DNA from: Gemmatimonadota bacterium
GTDB lineage: Bacteria > Gemmatimonadota > Gemmatimonadetes > Gemmatimonadales > GWC2-71-9
Reading direction: 5' to 3'
Assembly (NCBI GenBank): GCA_003220905.1
Contig: QHTS01000032.1
Coordinates: forward strand, 1-5,692
Length of the DNA stretch: 5,692 bases
Every line of letters starts with the position of its first letter. Positions within the stretch are counted from its first letter, which is position 1. The position numbers and the translations under genes are program-made. A model generated the notes under the pieces. That model did not search any database. It was not told the DNA's origin and saw nothing but the letters and a program-made list of their open reading frames with translations. This document shows, piece by piece, positions 1 through 5,188 of this stretch.

Positions 1-522
1 GAACGACCAGCGCAGGTCGGCACCGTGGTCGTCATGACCGCGCAGCACGATGCGATCCCCTTCGGCTCCCCCTTCCATCCGGACGGCCGCGCCGAAGGCG
101 GGCGCCGCAAACATCACCGTCCATTTGTCGGTCTTGGGGTCGACGAACCGGACCCCCGTGACCATTCTTCGCTCGTCGTTCGAGCCAGGCTTGGGGTAGC
201 CTAGAAAGATGTCCTGCAACGCGTAGCCGTCGAGGATCCATCCGAAGAGAACCTCGCCGCGCGAGTGGCGAACGCTGCCGTCCTCGGCGATGAACGAGTA
301 GTCGGCGTCCCACGTCCCCACGAAGCGCCCGAAGAGATCCGCGTGGTGGCCCAGCGAGGCGTGCGGCCCCAGAGCCGGAAGAACGGCGATCATGTCGCGG
401 CGGGGGTCGGCTCCCGCCTTGCCCGTCCTTGCTTCATCGGCGGCGCTTTGTGCGCACGCAACCACGATCGCTCCTGTCGCGACGGCGGCCATCCACCGAG
501 ACACCTTGCCAAAAGACCTCAT
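1..522 (-). CDS. DUF1579-like secreted lipoprotein, 3' end cut by window edge
   Basis: The visible part is 174 residues, and the gene continues past the left edge. The N-terminus is a lipoprotein signal: a positively charged start (MRSFGKVSRW), a hydrophobic stretch, and a lipobox VVAC with the acylated Cys at residue 23. The mature protein should therefore be membrane-anchored outside the cytoplasm. Residues about 63-145 carry the pattern I associate with DUF1579 and related lipocalin-like proteins: an FxGTWDADYSF segment (67-77), GEVLFGWILDGYALQD (89-104), then alternating beta-strand-like segments ending FVDPKTDKWTVMF. The biochemical function of this group is unknown. The start is firm: a strong Shine-Dalgarno AAGGAGG (530-536) lies 7 nt upstream of the ATG. 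The gene is divergent from the AraC-type regulator, with 77 bp between the start codons, so regulation by that neighbour is possible but not shown. Family assignment is from motif recognition only. Confidence 0.75.
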   Translation of the reverse strand, partial: MRSFGKVSRWMAAVATGAIVVACAQSAADEARTGKAGADPRRDMIAVLPALGPHASLGHHADLFGRFVGTWDADYSFIAEDGSVRHSRGEVLFGWILDGYALQDIFLGYPKPGSNDERRMVTGVRFVDPKTDKWTVMFAAPAFGAAVRMEGGAEGDRIVLRGHDDHGADLRWSF

Positions 523-529
523 GGTGGTC

Positions 530-536
530 CCTCCTT
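530..536 (-). promoter_or_regulatory. Strong Shine-Dalgarno AAGGAGG of the lipoprotein gene
   Basis: The sequence AAGGAGG on the minus strand ends 7 nt before the ATG at 522. It fixes the start of the lipoprotein gene, which otherwise has no complete reading frame in the window. Confidence 0.75.
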
Positions 537-586
537 CCCGAGTTCCCTGGCGCTGCCGTTCCCTAGTGGCGCGGCGCACCGCTCCA

Positions 587-592
587 TAGTAT
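587..592 (+). promoter_or_regulatory. Possible -10 element for a leaderless regulator mRNA
   Basis: TAGTAT matches the -10 consensus TATAAT at 4 of 6 positions, including the first TA and the last T. Transcription would be expected to start about 7 nt downstream, at 599-600, which is exactly the GTG start codon of the AraC-type regulator. No Shine-Dalgarno is visible before that GTG, and an in-frame stop (TAG at 564-566) rules out an upstream start. There is no good -35 box near 564-569. This is an inference from spacing only. Confidence 0.3.
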
Positions 593-599
593 TTCGCGT

Positions 600-1637
600 G
601 TGGACACCGCACGCTTGAAGGTTCTTGCGCGTGAACAGTCCGACGCGCCGCACACGCGGAGGGTGCTGTTCGAATCGCTCGGCATCTCCGCCGTCGATTT
701 CCGTTGCCAGGCCCATGTCGCGGCCGAGGGCGGTGAAGAGCCGAACCCGACGCACAGCATCGTGCTCGTGCGCAGCGGTGTGTTTCGGCGCACGGACCAG
801 CGCGAGACCGTGCTTGCCGATCCCAACCATGTGCTGTTGTTCAACGCGGCGGAGCCGTACCGTTATGCTCATCCCCTCCCGGGCGGGGACGCCTGCACGA
901 TTCTCACCGTAGAGACTCATCGCGCGTTGGAGCTCGTTGCCAGCCACGCCCCGGCGGACGCCGAGCATCCGGAGAGACCGTTCCGCCGCGGCCATGGTCT
1001 AAGCTCGCCGCGCGCGGTGTGGCTTCACTGGGAGTTTCTGAATCTCGTCGCCCGCAAGGCTGGCAGGCTCGCGCTGGAGGACTCGCTCGCCGAGCTGGCT
1101 AACGAAGCGGTCGGTTGCGCCTACGGCGCGCCGCTTCCGAGCCGGCGCGTATCCCCGCCCGCACATCGGCGAAGGCGCGACTTGGTCGAGGCCGTGAAGC
1201 TCATGATCAGCGAACGCCTCGAGAGGCCGCCAAGCCTCACGGAGCTGGCTGACGTACTCGGCTGCTCACCCTACCATCTGTCTCACACGTTCCACGGCAC
1301 GGCCGGCCTCAGTCTCCGTGGCTACGTCAGGCGGCTGAGGGCACGGGTCGCCGCCGAGCGCCTAGCCGCCGGCGCGAGCCACTTGACGGCGTTGGCCCTG
1401 GATCTCGGCTACGCGGATCACAGCCACTTCACGAACTCGTTCAGGCGCGAGTGGGGCGTTTCACCGTCGACGTTCCGATCGAGGTTGGTCACAACGAATC
1501 CCGGGAAGCGCCATCCCGCACAACGCGCTTGCTACTTCACAGGATTGGGCGCCGGTCATCCCGGGATCGCCCGGACTTGGTCCGGGACGTACCGCACTTT
1601 TCCATTAGCAGATTCATTCACGAAGCCGGTGTGGTGA
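600..1637 (+). CDS. AraC-family transcriptional regulator
   Basis: This 345-residue protein has two domains. Residues about 25-115 look like the cupin-type sensor domain of AraC regulators: a beta-rich segment SIVLVRSGVFRR (53-64), then HVLLFNAAEPYRYAHP and the GGDACTILT motif (95-103) seen in a subgroup of this family. Residues about 194-296 form the AraC DNA-binding domain with two helix-turn-helix motifs: SLTELADVLGCSPYHLSHTF (212-231), and LTALALDLGYADHSHFTNSF (262-281) followed by the signature FRREWGVSPSTFR. The ligand and targets are unknown. The divergent lipoprotein gene is the nearest candidate target. The GTG at 600 is the only plausible full-length start, because a stop lies at 564-566. 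No ribosome binding site is visible. The last roughly 48 residues after FRSRL are not part of the usual fold and are Arg/Pro/Thr-rich. They may be read-through of former non-coding DNA after loss of a stop. Confidence 0.88.
   Translation: MDTARLKVLAREQSDAPHTRRVLFESLGISAVDFRCQAHVAAEGGEEPNPTHSIVLVRSGVFRRTDQRETVLADPNHVLLFNAAEPYRYAHPLPGGDACTILTVETHRALELVASHAPADAEHPERPFRRGHGLSSPRAVWLHWEFLNLVARKAGRLALEDSLAELANEAVGCAYGAPLPSRRVSPPAHRRRRDLVEAVKLMISERLERPPSLTELADVLGCSPYHLSHTFHGTAGLSLRGYVRRLRARVAAERLAAGASHLTALALDLGYADHSHFTNSFRREWGVSPSTFRSRLVTTNPGKRHPAQRACYFTGLGAGHPGIARTWSGTYRTFPLADSFTKPVW
1570..1586. other. Perfect 7-bp hairpin with 3-nt loop inside the regulator's 3' tail
   Basis: CCCGGAC-TTG-GTCCGGG forms a perfect 7-bp stem with a 3-nt loop. 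A 10-bp palindrome, ATCCCGGGAT, lies just upstream at 1558-1567. Both fall in the part of the regulator ORF beyond the conserved DNA-binding domain. A TTTT run follows only after 11 nt (1598-1601), so it is not a textbook intrinsic terminator. Its geometry resembles the hairpin array at 1761-1815. Confidence 0.45.
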
Positions 1638-1760
1638 TGTTCGTGGTTGCTGCAGTGCTCGTTCTTGCCTTGGTGATGACCGTTTTGTGACGCAGCTGCT
1701 GCCTAACACGCGCTCGGAGCTGGCGGGCGCGGCCGAGTAAGGTAGAATGCCATTTGTGCG

Positions 1761-1815
1761 CCGCCCGACTGCGTCGGGCGGGTGGGCGCCTGGGGCGCCC
1801 ACGGGCGTAGCGCCC
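1761..1815. repeat. Array of three back-to-back short-loop hairpins
   Basis: Three inverted repeats lie end to end without spacers. Hairpin 1 (1761-1781) has a perfect 9-bp stem, CCGCCCGAC/GTCGGGCGG, with loop TGC. Hairpin 2 (1782-1802) has a perfect 9-bp stem, GTGGGCGCC/GGCGCCCAC, with loop TGG. Hairpin 3 (1803-1815) has a 5-bp stem, GGGCG/CGCCC, with loop TAG. The stems differ in sequence but share the 3-nt loop. No U-tract follows (the sequence continues CGCAAACGAGAAC), so ordinary intrinsic termination is unlikely. The array sits in the only non-coding gap of note (1691-1834), just before a truncated oxidoreductase gene. It could be a REP-like intergenic element, a transcript-protecting structure or a fold-forming recombination site. 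The structure is seen directly; the role is unknown. Confidence 0.8.
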
Positions 1816-1834
1816 GCAAACGAGAACAAAGGCC

Positions 1835-2098
1835 ATGATGGCATTCGTCGTCGATCGTTATAAAACCAATAGCGCAGTACGTCTCGCCGAAATGCCGGAA
1901 CCGGAAGTCCGGGACGATGATGTACTGGTCCGAGTCCACGCAGGCAGTTTCAACCAGCTGGATTCCAAGATTAGGGACGGCGAGTTCAAACTTTTCTGCA
2001 CGGGGATCTGTATGCGCTGCCGTTCGAAGCAGGATCTGGTCGACAGCTTCACGCGGACCCTTTTCAAGGGAGTCGCGGCGAAGGGGTCCTCAATATGA
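1835..2098 (+). pseudogene. Truncated MDR-family (zinc-type alcohol dehydrogenase / quinone oxidoreductase) gene, 5' remnant
   Basis: The ORF codes for 87 residues. Residues 1-53 (MMAFVVDRYK to GEFKL, nt 1835-1993) match the start of the GroES-like domain of NADP-dependent oxidoreductases of the medium-chain dehydrogenase/reductase family. Typical elements are MxAFVVDRY, EMPEPEVRDDDVLVRVHA and NQLDSKIRDGEFKL. Full-length members have roughly 310-340 residues with a Rossmann NAD(P)H-binding domain, which is entirely missing here. Residues 54-87 (FCTGICMRCRSK onward) are unlike the family and look like out-of-frame or foreign sequence. An enzyme is therefore not expected. Two ATGs in tandem (1835, 1838) could be used; AAAGG just before the first fits the second slightly better. 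The stop overlaps the ATG of the next gene as ATGA (2095-2098), so translation of this stub may be coupled to the membrane protein gene. Confidence 0.7.
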
Positions 2099-2799
2099 AG
2101 CATCTCAACATCGCGACGTCGTCCGGGATAGTGTGGCTGATGCTGGTTTGCCACTTCGGTGCTGCCCTTATCGCGCTCGTGGCGGGGAGCATCGCCCTCT
2201 CCGTCACCAAGGGAGGACGCCTCCACAAGCGGAGCGGCATGGTGTTCACGTGGGCGATGATCACAACCGGCGTTCTCGCCGCCGTGATCTCGGCGTACGA
2301 AGGCAAATCGGTCGTCGGCGGCGTTTTCGCTGCCTATCTGGTCTTCACGGCAGCAACGACGGTCAACCCCCTGCCAGGCGCCGGACGAGGCCTCGACGTC
2401 GCACTCATGATCCTCGCGTTTACGCTGGCAGCGGTCTCTTACGCCAACGGTGTGGTTGTCTGGCAGCAACCCGGCCACATGTTCGCCGGCGTTCCAGCCG
2501 GCATGATTTTTTTCATCGCTACCATCTGCCTGCTCGCGGCGTTCGGCGACTTGCGGATGATTCGCGAGGGCGGCCCGCGAGGCACACGACGCCTCACGCG
2601 CCATCTGTGGCGCATGTGTTTCGGGCTCTTCATCGCGACCGGGTCATTCTTTCTCGGGCAGATGCAGTTCGTTCCCGCGCCGATTCGCGTGGTGCCATTG
2701 CTTGTTGTCCTCGCTGTCGCGCCGCTTTTATTCCTCATGTACTGGCTGTGGCGCGTGCGGCTGCGCGGTCGCCTGAGCGGCCTGATATTCGCGGACTAA
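2095..2799 (+). CDS. DUF2306-like multi-pass membrane protein
   Basis: The product is a 234-residue integral membrane protein with about seven hydrophobic segments (near residues 11-37, 47-67, 72-91, 101-121, 131-150, 172-190 and 197-219). A family-like motif, KGGRLHKRSGMVF (39-51), lies between segments 1 and 2; this KGG-x-LH-+R-x-G signature is what I associate with DUF2306 membrane proteins. A second conserved-looking stretch, RHLWRMCFGLFIATGSFFLGQ (169-189), precedes the last segments. The protein has no known catalytic role. Its ATG overlaps the stop of the truncated oxidoreductase by 4 nt (ATGA), and AAGGGG (2081-2086) gives a ribosome binding site 8 nt upstream. The next membrane gene follows after 46 nt, so the three membrane genes are probably co-transcribed. 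The membrane nature is clear; the family name is moderately sure. Confidence 0.82.
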   Translation: MKHLNIATSSGIVWLMLVCHFGAALIALVAGSIALSVTKGGRLHKRSGMVFTWAMITTGVLAAVISAYEGKSVVGGVFAAYLVFTAATTVNPLPGAGRGLDVALMILAFTLAAVSYANGVVVWQQPGHMFAGVPAGMIFFIATICLLAAFGDLRMIREGGPRGTRRLTRHLWRMCFGLFIATGSFFLGQMQFVPAPIRVVPLLVVLAVAPLLFLMYWLWRVRLRGRLSGLIFAD

Positions 2800-2845
2800 A
2801 TGCCCGCGCTATGCGCTACCTCAAGGGAGTGGGAGCGAAGCCTTC

Positions 2846-3457
2846 ATGAGCATGCCACAGGAACGCCGCGCCGCGGTTGCGCTGCTGATCGGCGTCGTTG
2901 CGCCGCTCCTCTTCATGGGGATGCACCCCACCGGAGGAGACATCACGAGAGGAGGCGCCCGGCTCGTCATGATCAACCATTTGGTGCATGGCGTTGCGCT
3001 CGCCGCTCAGCCCGTCGTTTTTCTGGGCCTGCTCGGGCTGTGGCGCTCGTTGCGCTCCGACGTCGCGACCGCGGCGCTGGTGTTTTACGGTTTTGGGATT
3101 GTGGCGATTCTCTCGGCCGCTACACTGAGCGGATTCGTTGCCCCCGACGTCGTCGCGGACCGTGTGCTCCTCGGCTATACCGGCCAGCTCAATCAAGGCT
3201 TCGCCAAGGTCAGTGTGGCCGCGATAGGTGCGAGCCTCATCCTGTGGGGCGTGGCGCTGTGGGCGACCCGAGGGTTTGCCCGGCTGCCGGCAGCGGCCGG
3301 CGTGATCATCGGCGCAGTGCTGGCGCTTGGGGTTTTGACCGGATGGCTTAACCTGACCGCGAGTGGCATTGTGATCGTCACGCTGCTGCAGGGGATATGG
3401 ATCATCTTGGTCGCAGCGCATCTACTTCGGGAGGGCTCCAATGGCCGTAACGTCTAA
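2846..3457 (+). CDS. Six-segment integral membrane protein of unknown function
   Basis: The product is 203 residues with about six hydrophobic segments (near 9-27, 42-66, 73-99, 118-140, 148-170 and 174-193) and a short basic N-terminus (PQERR). No catalytic motif is apparent. Polar features that may matter are MGMHPTGGDITRGG (24-37) after segment 1 and INHLVHG (43-49) in segment 2. I do not recognise a named family with confidence. GGGAG (2831-2835) lies 10 nt before the ATG, and a second ATG two codons on (2852) is possible. The 3' end overlaps the next gene by 17 nt (3441-3457), which argues for co-expression and translational coupling with it. Confidence 0.78.
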   Translation: MSMPQERRAAVALLIGVVAPLLFMGMHPTGGDITRGGARLVMINHLVHGVALAAQPVVFLGLLGLWRSLRSDVATAALVFYGFGIVAILSAATLSGFVAPDVVADRVLLGYTGQLNQGFAKVSVAAIGASLILWGVALWATRGFARLPAAAGVIIGAVLALGVLTGWLNLTASGIVIVTLLQGIWIILVAAHLLREGSNGRNV

Positions 3458-4049
3458 GCGAGAACGAGCGCTGCAGGTCGTGCTGGTGGTGTTGGGTCTG
3501 TTGACGGCCGTCGCCAATATCTATCCGCTGGTGACCTCTCTCCTGGCCGGGCTGCGCCCGACTGGCGGGACGACAGCGCCGATGTTCTATACTATTTTGG
3601 CGACGCTCGGCGTTTTCTTGGTGCTTGCGGCACGGAACCCCTCCGCGCATCGCAGCTTGATTGCGTACGCCGTATGGTCCAGTTTCGCGCATACGGCGGT
3701 CATGGCGCTGATGGCGATTCAACTGCCCAACAAACGTGGCGAGCTGCTGGCCGGCGTGGCCGTGACCGGCCTGTCGGCCGTGCTGCTGTTCGTGCTCGTG
3801 ATTCCGCGGACCACTGAGATCCGACCGGGTACCTACGTGTTCTATGACGCGAGCAGCCTCGCGGCGAAGCTCTGCGACGAGGCGGACTGCGCGCTGCGCG
3901 TGCTCACCACGGTCGTCAGCACCGCGGTGCCGGGCCAGTGCGTGATACGCCGGGTCAAAAACGTTCTCGAGCGATCAGACGGTCGGTGCCGGAACGTTCG
4001 GCCACTTCATCGGGCGGGGGCGCCCCTGGACCATGCGCAAACTGAATGA
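3441..4049 (+). CDS. DUF6632-like membrane protein fused in frame to an aldolase remnant (chimeric ORF)
   Basis: The 202-residue ORF has two unrelated parts. Residues 1-123 form a small four-segment membrane protein (hydrophobic near 10-34, 47-65, 72-93 and 102-121). It carries the RNPSAHRSLIAYAVWSSFAH stretch (66-85) that I associate with the DUF6632 family, whose members usually end near this point at about 120-140 residues. From residue 124 (nt about 3810) the reading continues into TTEIRPGTYVFYD and CALRVLTTVVS, which belong to the C-terminal domain of D-threonine aldolase / D-serine dehydratase-like enzymes. After residue about 169 the frame is lost and the last 33 residues are out-of-frame nonsense. 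The membrane part looks intact; its native stop appears to have been lost at the junction. GGGAGGG (3429-3435) is a good ribosome binding site 5 nt before the ATG. Overlap with the upstream gene suggests one operon. Confidence 0.8.
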   Translation: MAVTSKRERALQVVLVVLGLLTAVANIYPLVTSLLAGLRPTGGTTAPMFYTILATLGVFLVLAARNPSAHRSLIAYAVWSSFAHTAVMALMAIQLPNKRGELLAGVAVTGLSAVLLFVLVIPRTTEIRPGTYVFYDASSLAAKLCDEADCALRVLTTVVSTAVPGQCVIRRVKNVLERSDGRCRNVRPLHRAGAPLDHAQTE

Positions 4050-4218
4050 GGAGCACGGTTACGTCGATATCGATGAGCCGGTGCGCGTGGGAGAGAGAGT
4101 CTGGGTAGTACCGAGCCACTGTTGCGCGACGGTGAACTTGCACGACGAGATCTGGTACGGCCGCCGAGGCAGAGTGGAAGGAAGCTGGAAGGTCGCGGCA
4201 CGTGGGAAGGTACGCTAG
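3810..4218 (+). pseudogene. 3' remnant of a D-threonine aldolase / D-serine dehydratase-like PLP enzyme gene, frameshifted
   Basis: This is the C-terminal domain only. Frame A (from 3810, shared with the membrane ORF) reads EIRPGTYVFYD, then DCALRVLTTVVS and PGQCVI. Frame B (3949-4218) continues AGSKTFSSDQ, GTFGHFIGRGR, LNEEHGYVDI, VGERVWVVPSHCCATVNLHD and ARGKVR, then TAG. Joined, they match the order of motifs in the D-serine dehydratase-like domain (as in PF14031) of fold-type III PLP enzymes. The His (4117-4119) and Cys (4123-4125) of the H-x-C zinc-binding motif are kept. The catalytic N-terminal alanine-racemase-type barrel with the PLP lysine is absent. Between ATA (3945-3947) and GCC (3949) one base stands where four are expected (I-D-A in relatives), so a 2-nt deletion is the simplest reading; a frame-B stop (TGA at 3943) blocks the alternative. 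No activity is expected. Confidence 0.8.
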
Positions 4219-4625
4219 CGCTTGCCAAGACTGTTGAGGGCGACCGCTTGGCGAACCAGCGTCTTGAAGGCGGACGCGTCAACTGTTTCTCCTTCGTGAA
4301 TGTCGATCGCGCGGCGTACGTTTCCGTCGAGGCTCGAGTTGAAGAGGCGGGCCGGATCCTTCAGAAACGCGCCCTTGGCGAAGGTAAGCTTCACGGCATT
4401 CTTGTAGGATTCGCCGGTGCAGATGATGCCGTCGTGCGACCACACCGGAGTGCCCGGACTCTTCGGTTTCACCCACTTCCACTCCTCGACGACGTCCGGG
4501 TCGGCTTGCTTGATGAGCTTGCGCATTCTCCTGAGAGTTTCCTCGCGCCAGTCGCCGAGCTCGGCGATTCTTTGCGAGATCAGCTGCGATGCCGACTGGC
4601 CTTGACTCGCGCGCGACTTTTTCAT
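4215..4625 (-). CDS. DUF1801-family protein
   Basis: The product is a soluble protein of 136 residues that matches the DUF1801 (YdhG/YdeI-like) family over its whole length. It shows helix RIAELGDWREETLRRMRKLIKQADPDVVEEWKW (19-51, in two parts), then TPVWSHDGIICTGESYKNAVKLTFAKGA (59-86, in two parts), DPARLFNSSLDGNVRRAIDIHEGE (90-112) and a C-terminal helix (118-132). Family members have a small alpha/beta fold; their biochemical role is not established. I chose the ATG at 4625 over the upstream one at 4667 for two reasons: the family starts near MKKSRAS, and GAGGG (4633-4637) sits 7 nt before it. It starts 4 nt after the stop of the AHSA1 gene and is the last gene of the operon. Its TAG stop shares the CTAG palindrome with the stop of the opposing aldolase remnant. 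Confidence 0.9.
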   Translation of the reverse strand: MKKSRASQGQSASQLISQRIAELGDWREETLRRMRKLIKQADPDVVEEWKWVKPKSPGTPVWSHDGIICTGESYKNAVKLTFAKGAFLKDPARLFNSSLDGNVRRAIDIHEGETVDASAFKTLVRQAVALNSLGKR

Positions 4626-4629
4626 GGTC

Positions 4630-5178
4630 TCACCCTCGAGGGGTCTCAACGCCGAACTGCTTTGCATACTCCGCGTGCAGTCGCTGCCAGCCAGCGAACT
4701 TCATCGCCTCGGGACCAACGATGCGGCCGATGGGGGTTCCGCTGAGCAGATGATCCAGAACATCGAAGCAAAGGTGCCACCCGGCAGCACCCATCGCGAT
4801 GAAGCGGCGATCGATGTTGGTCCACAGCGTCAGGCGCGTGCCGCCACCAACGGCTTCGAGTTGCCACCGCATATCGAAGCCACCCCAGTTGTACTCGAGC
4901 ACCTTGGGAGCGTCGGCTCGCGTCACCGTTGTTTCGGTGACGTGCGGCGTTGGCGCTCCCACCGTGGTGAGCTGCACCGTGGTTCCAACCGTGCCCAGGC
5001 TCCCATCGGCGTCGAAGGGCGCCCACTCGCGCAGCTGCGCCGGGTCGGTAAGCGCCTGCCAGACTTTTTCCGGCGAGTGACGCAGTTCTCTGACGAGAAT
5101 GAGCGTCCACTTGTCTCCGTCCTTTCGTACCTGCGCGCCGCTGGCCGGACCCGGTGTGTACTGCTCGCGATCGATCAT
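4630..5178 (-). CDS. AHSA1-type SRPBCC (START-like) domain protein
   Basis: The product is 182 residues, a single START-like helix-grip domain of the AHSA1 (activator of Hsp90 ATPase homologue 1-like) group. Diagnostic stretches are LVRELRHSPEKVWQALTDP (28-46), LREWAPFDADGS (49-60), a run of beta strands with VLEYNWGG (93-100), TRLTLWTNIDR (114-124), GWHLCFDVLDHLLSG (133-147) and the C-terminal helix GWQRLHAEYAKQF (163-175). Such domains bind hydrophobic ligands or partners in a central cavity; the ligand here is unknown. The frame is open much further upstream, but the start at 5178 is preferred: AGGAGG lies 4 nt before it, the family fold begins there, and the upstream part only shadows the DoxX and ArsR genes. 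It sits 8 nt after the DoxX-like gene and 4 nt before the DUF1801 gene. Confidence 0.92.
   Translation of the reverse strand: MIDREQYTPGPASGAQVRKDGDKWTLILVRELRHSPEKVWQALTDPAQLREWAPFDADGSLGTVGTTVQLTTVGAPTPHVTETTVTRADAPKVLEYNWGGFDMRWQLEAVGGGTRLTLWTNIDRRFIAMGAAGWHLCFDVLDHLLSGTPIGRIVGPEAMKFAGWQRLHAEYAKQFGVETPRG
4633..4637 (-). promoter_or_regulatory. Shine-Dalgarno GAGGG of the DUF1801 gene
   Basis: GAGGG on the minus strand lies 7 nt upstream of the ATG at 4625 and inside the last codons of the AHSA1 gene. It supports the shorter start for the DUF1801 protein and points to coupled translation. Confidence 0.6.
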
Positions 5179-5182
5179 CTGT

Positions 5183-5188
5183 CCTCCT
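5183..5188 (-). promoter_or_regulatory. Shine-Dalgarno AGGAGG of the AHSA1 gene, overlapping the upstream stop
   Basis: AGGAGG on the minus strand ends 4 nt before the ATG at 5178 and shares bases with the TAG stop of the DoxX-like gene (5187-5189). Ribosomes ending the upstream gene would stop on this site, which favours coupled translation. It decides the start of the AHSA1 gene against a much longer open frame. Confidence 0.8.

Noticed and set aside
1451..1690. A 79-residue ORF overlapping the 3' end of the regulator
   Set aside because: Most of it lies in the wrong frame of a clear AraC domain; only its last 17 codons are outside the regulator, and those are listed as a weak finding.
1743..1748. 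TAGAAT as a -10 box for the membrane gene row
   Set aside because: It matches the -10 consensus at 5 of 6 positions, but no acceptable -35 box lies 16-18 nt upstream and there is no extended -10. Not strong enough to annotate.
1700..1830. Integron attC-like site starting with GCCTAAC (1701-1707), which fits the RYYYAAC core
   Set aside because: No matching GTTRRRY core is found at a sensible distance downstream, and the hairpins between do not form the paired attC arms. The match to a 7-base degenerate core can be chance.
1761..1830. Intrinsic terminator for the AraC regulator
   Set aside because: Stable stems are present but no U-tract follows any of them on either strand at the right place.
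1858..2604. A 248-residue minus-strand ORF opposite the DUF2306-like gene, and similar long antisense ORFs elsewhere
   Set aside because: These have low-complexity Arg/His/Gln-rich composition typical of antisense shadows in GC-rich DNA and oppose genes with recognisable domains or membrane segments.
3668..3698. 9-bp inverted repeat (CGCCGTATG/CATACGGCG) with a 13-nt loop
   Set aside because: It lies within well-conserved codons of the DUF6632-like gene, so coding constraint and chance are sufficient explanations.
4033..4218. A separate 61-residue gene starting at ATG 4033
   Set aside because: The frame continues upstream of 4033 with aldolase-domain homology (AGSKTFSSD, GTFGHF) and there is no ribosome binding site; it is the tail of the broken enzyme gene.
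4921..4942. 8-bp inverted repeat (CGTCACCG/CGGTGACG) with a 6-nt loop
   Set aside because: It arises from a Val-Thr-Glu-Thr-Thr-Val-Thr stretch in the AHSA1 gene, where repeated Thr and Val codons make self-complementarity likely.
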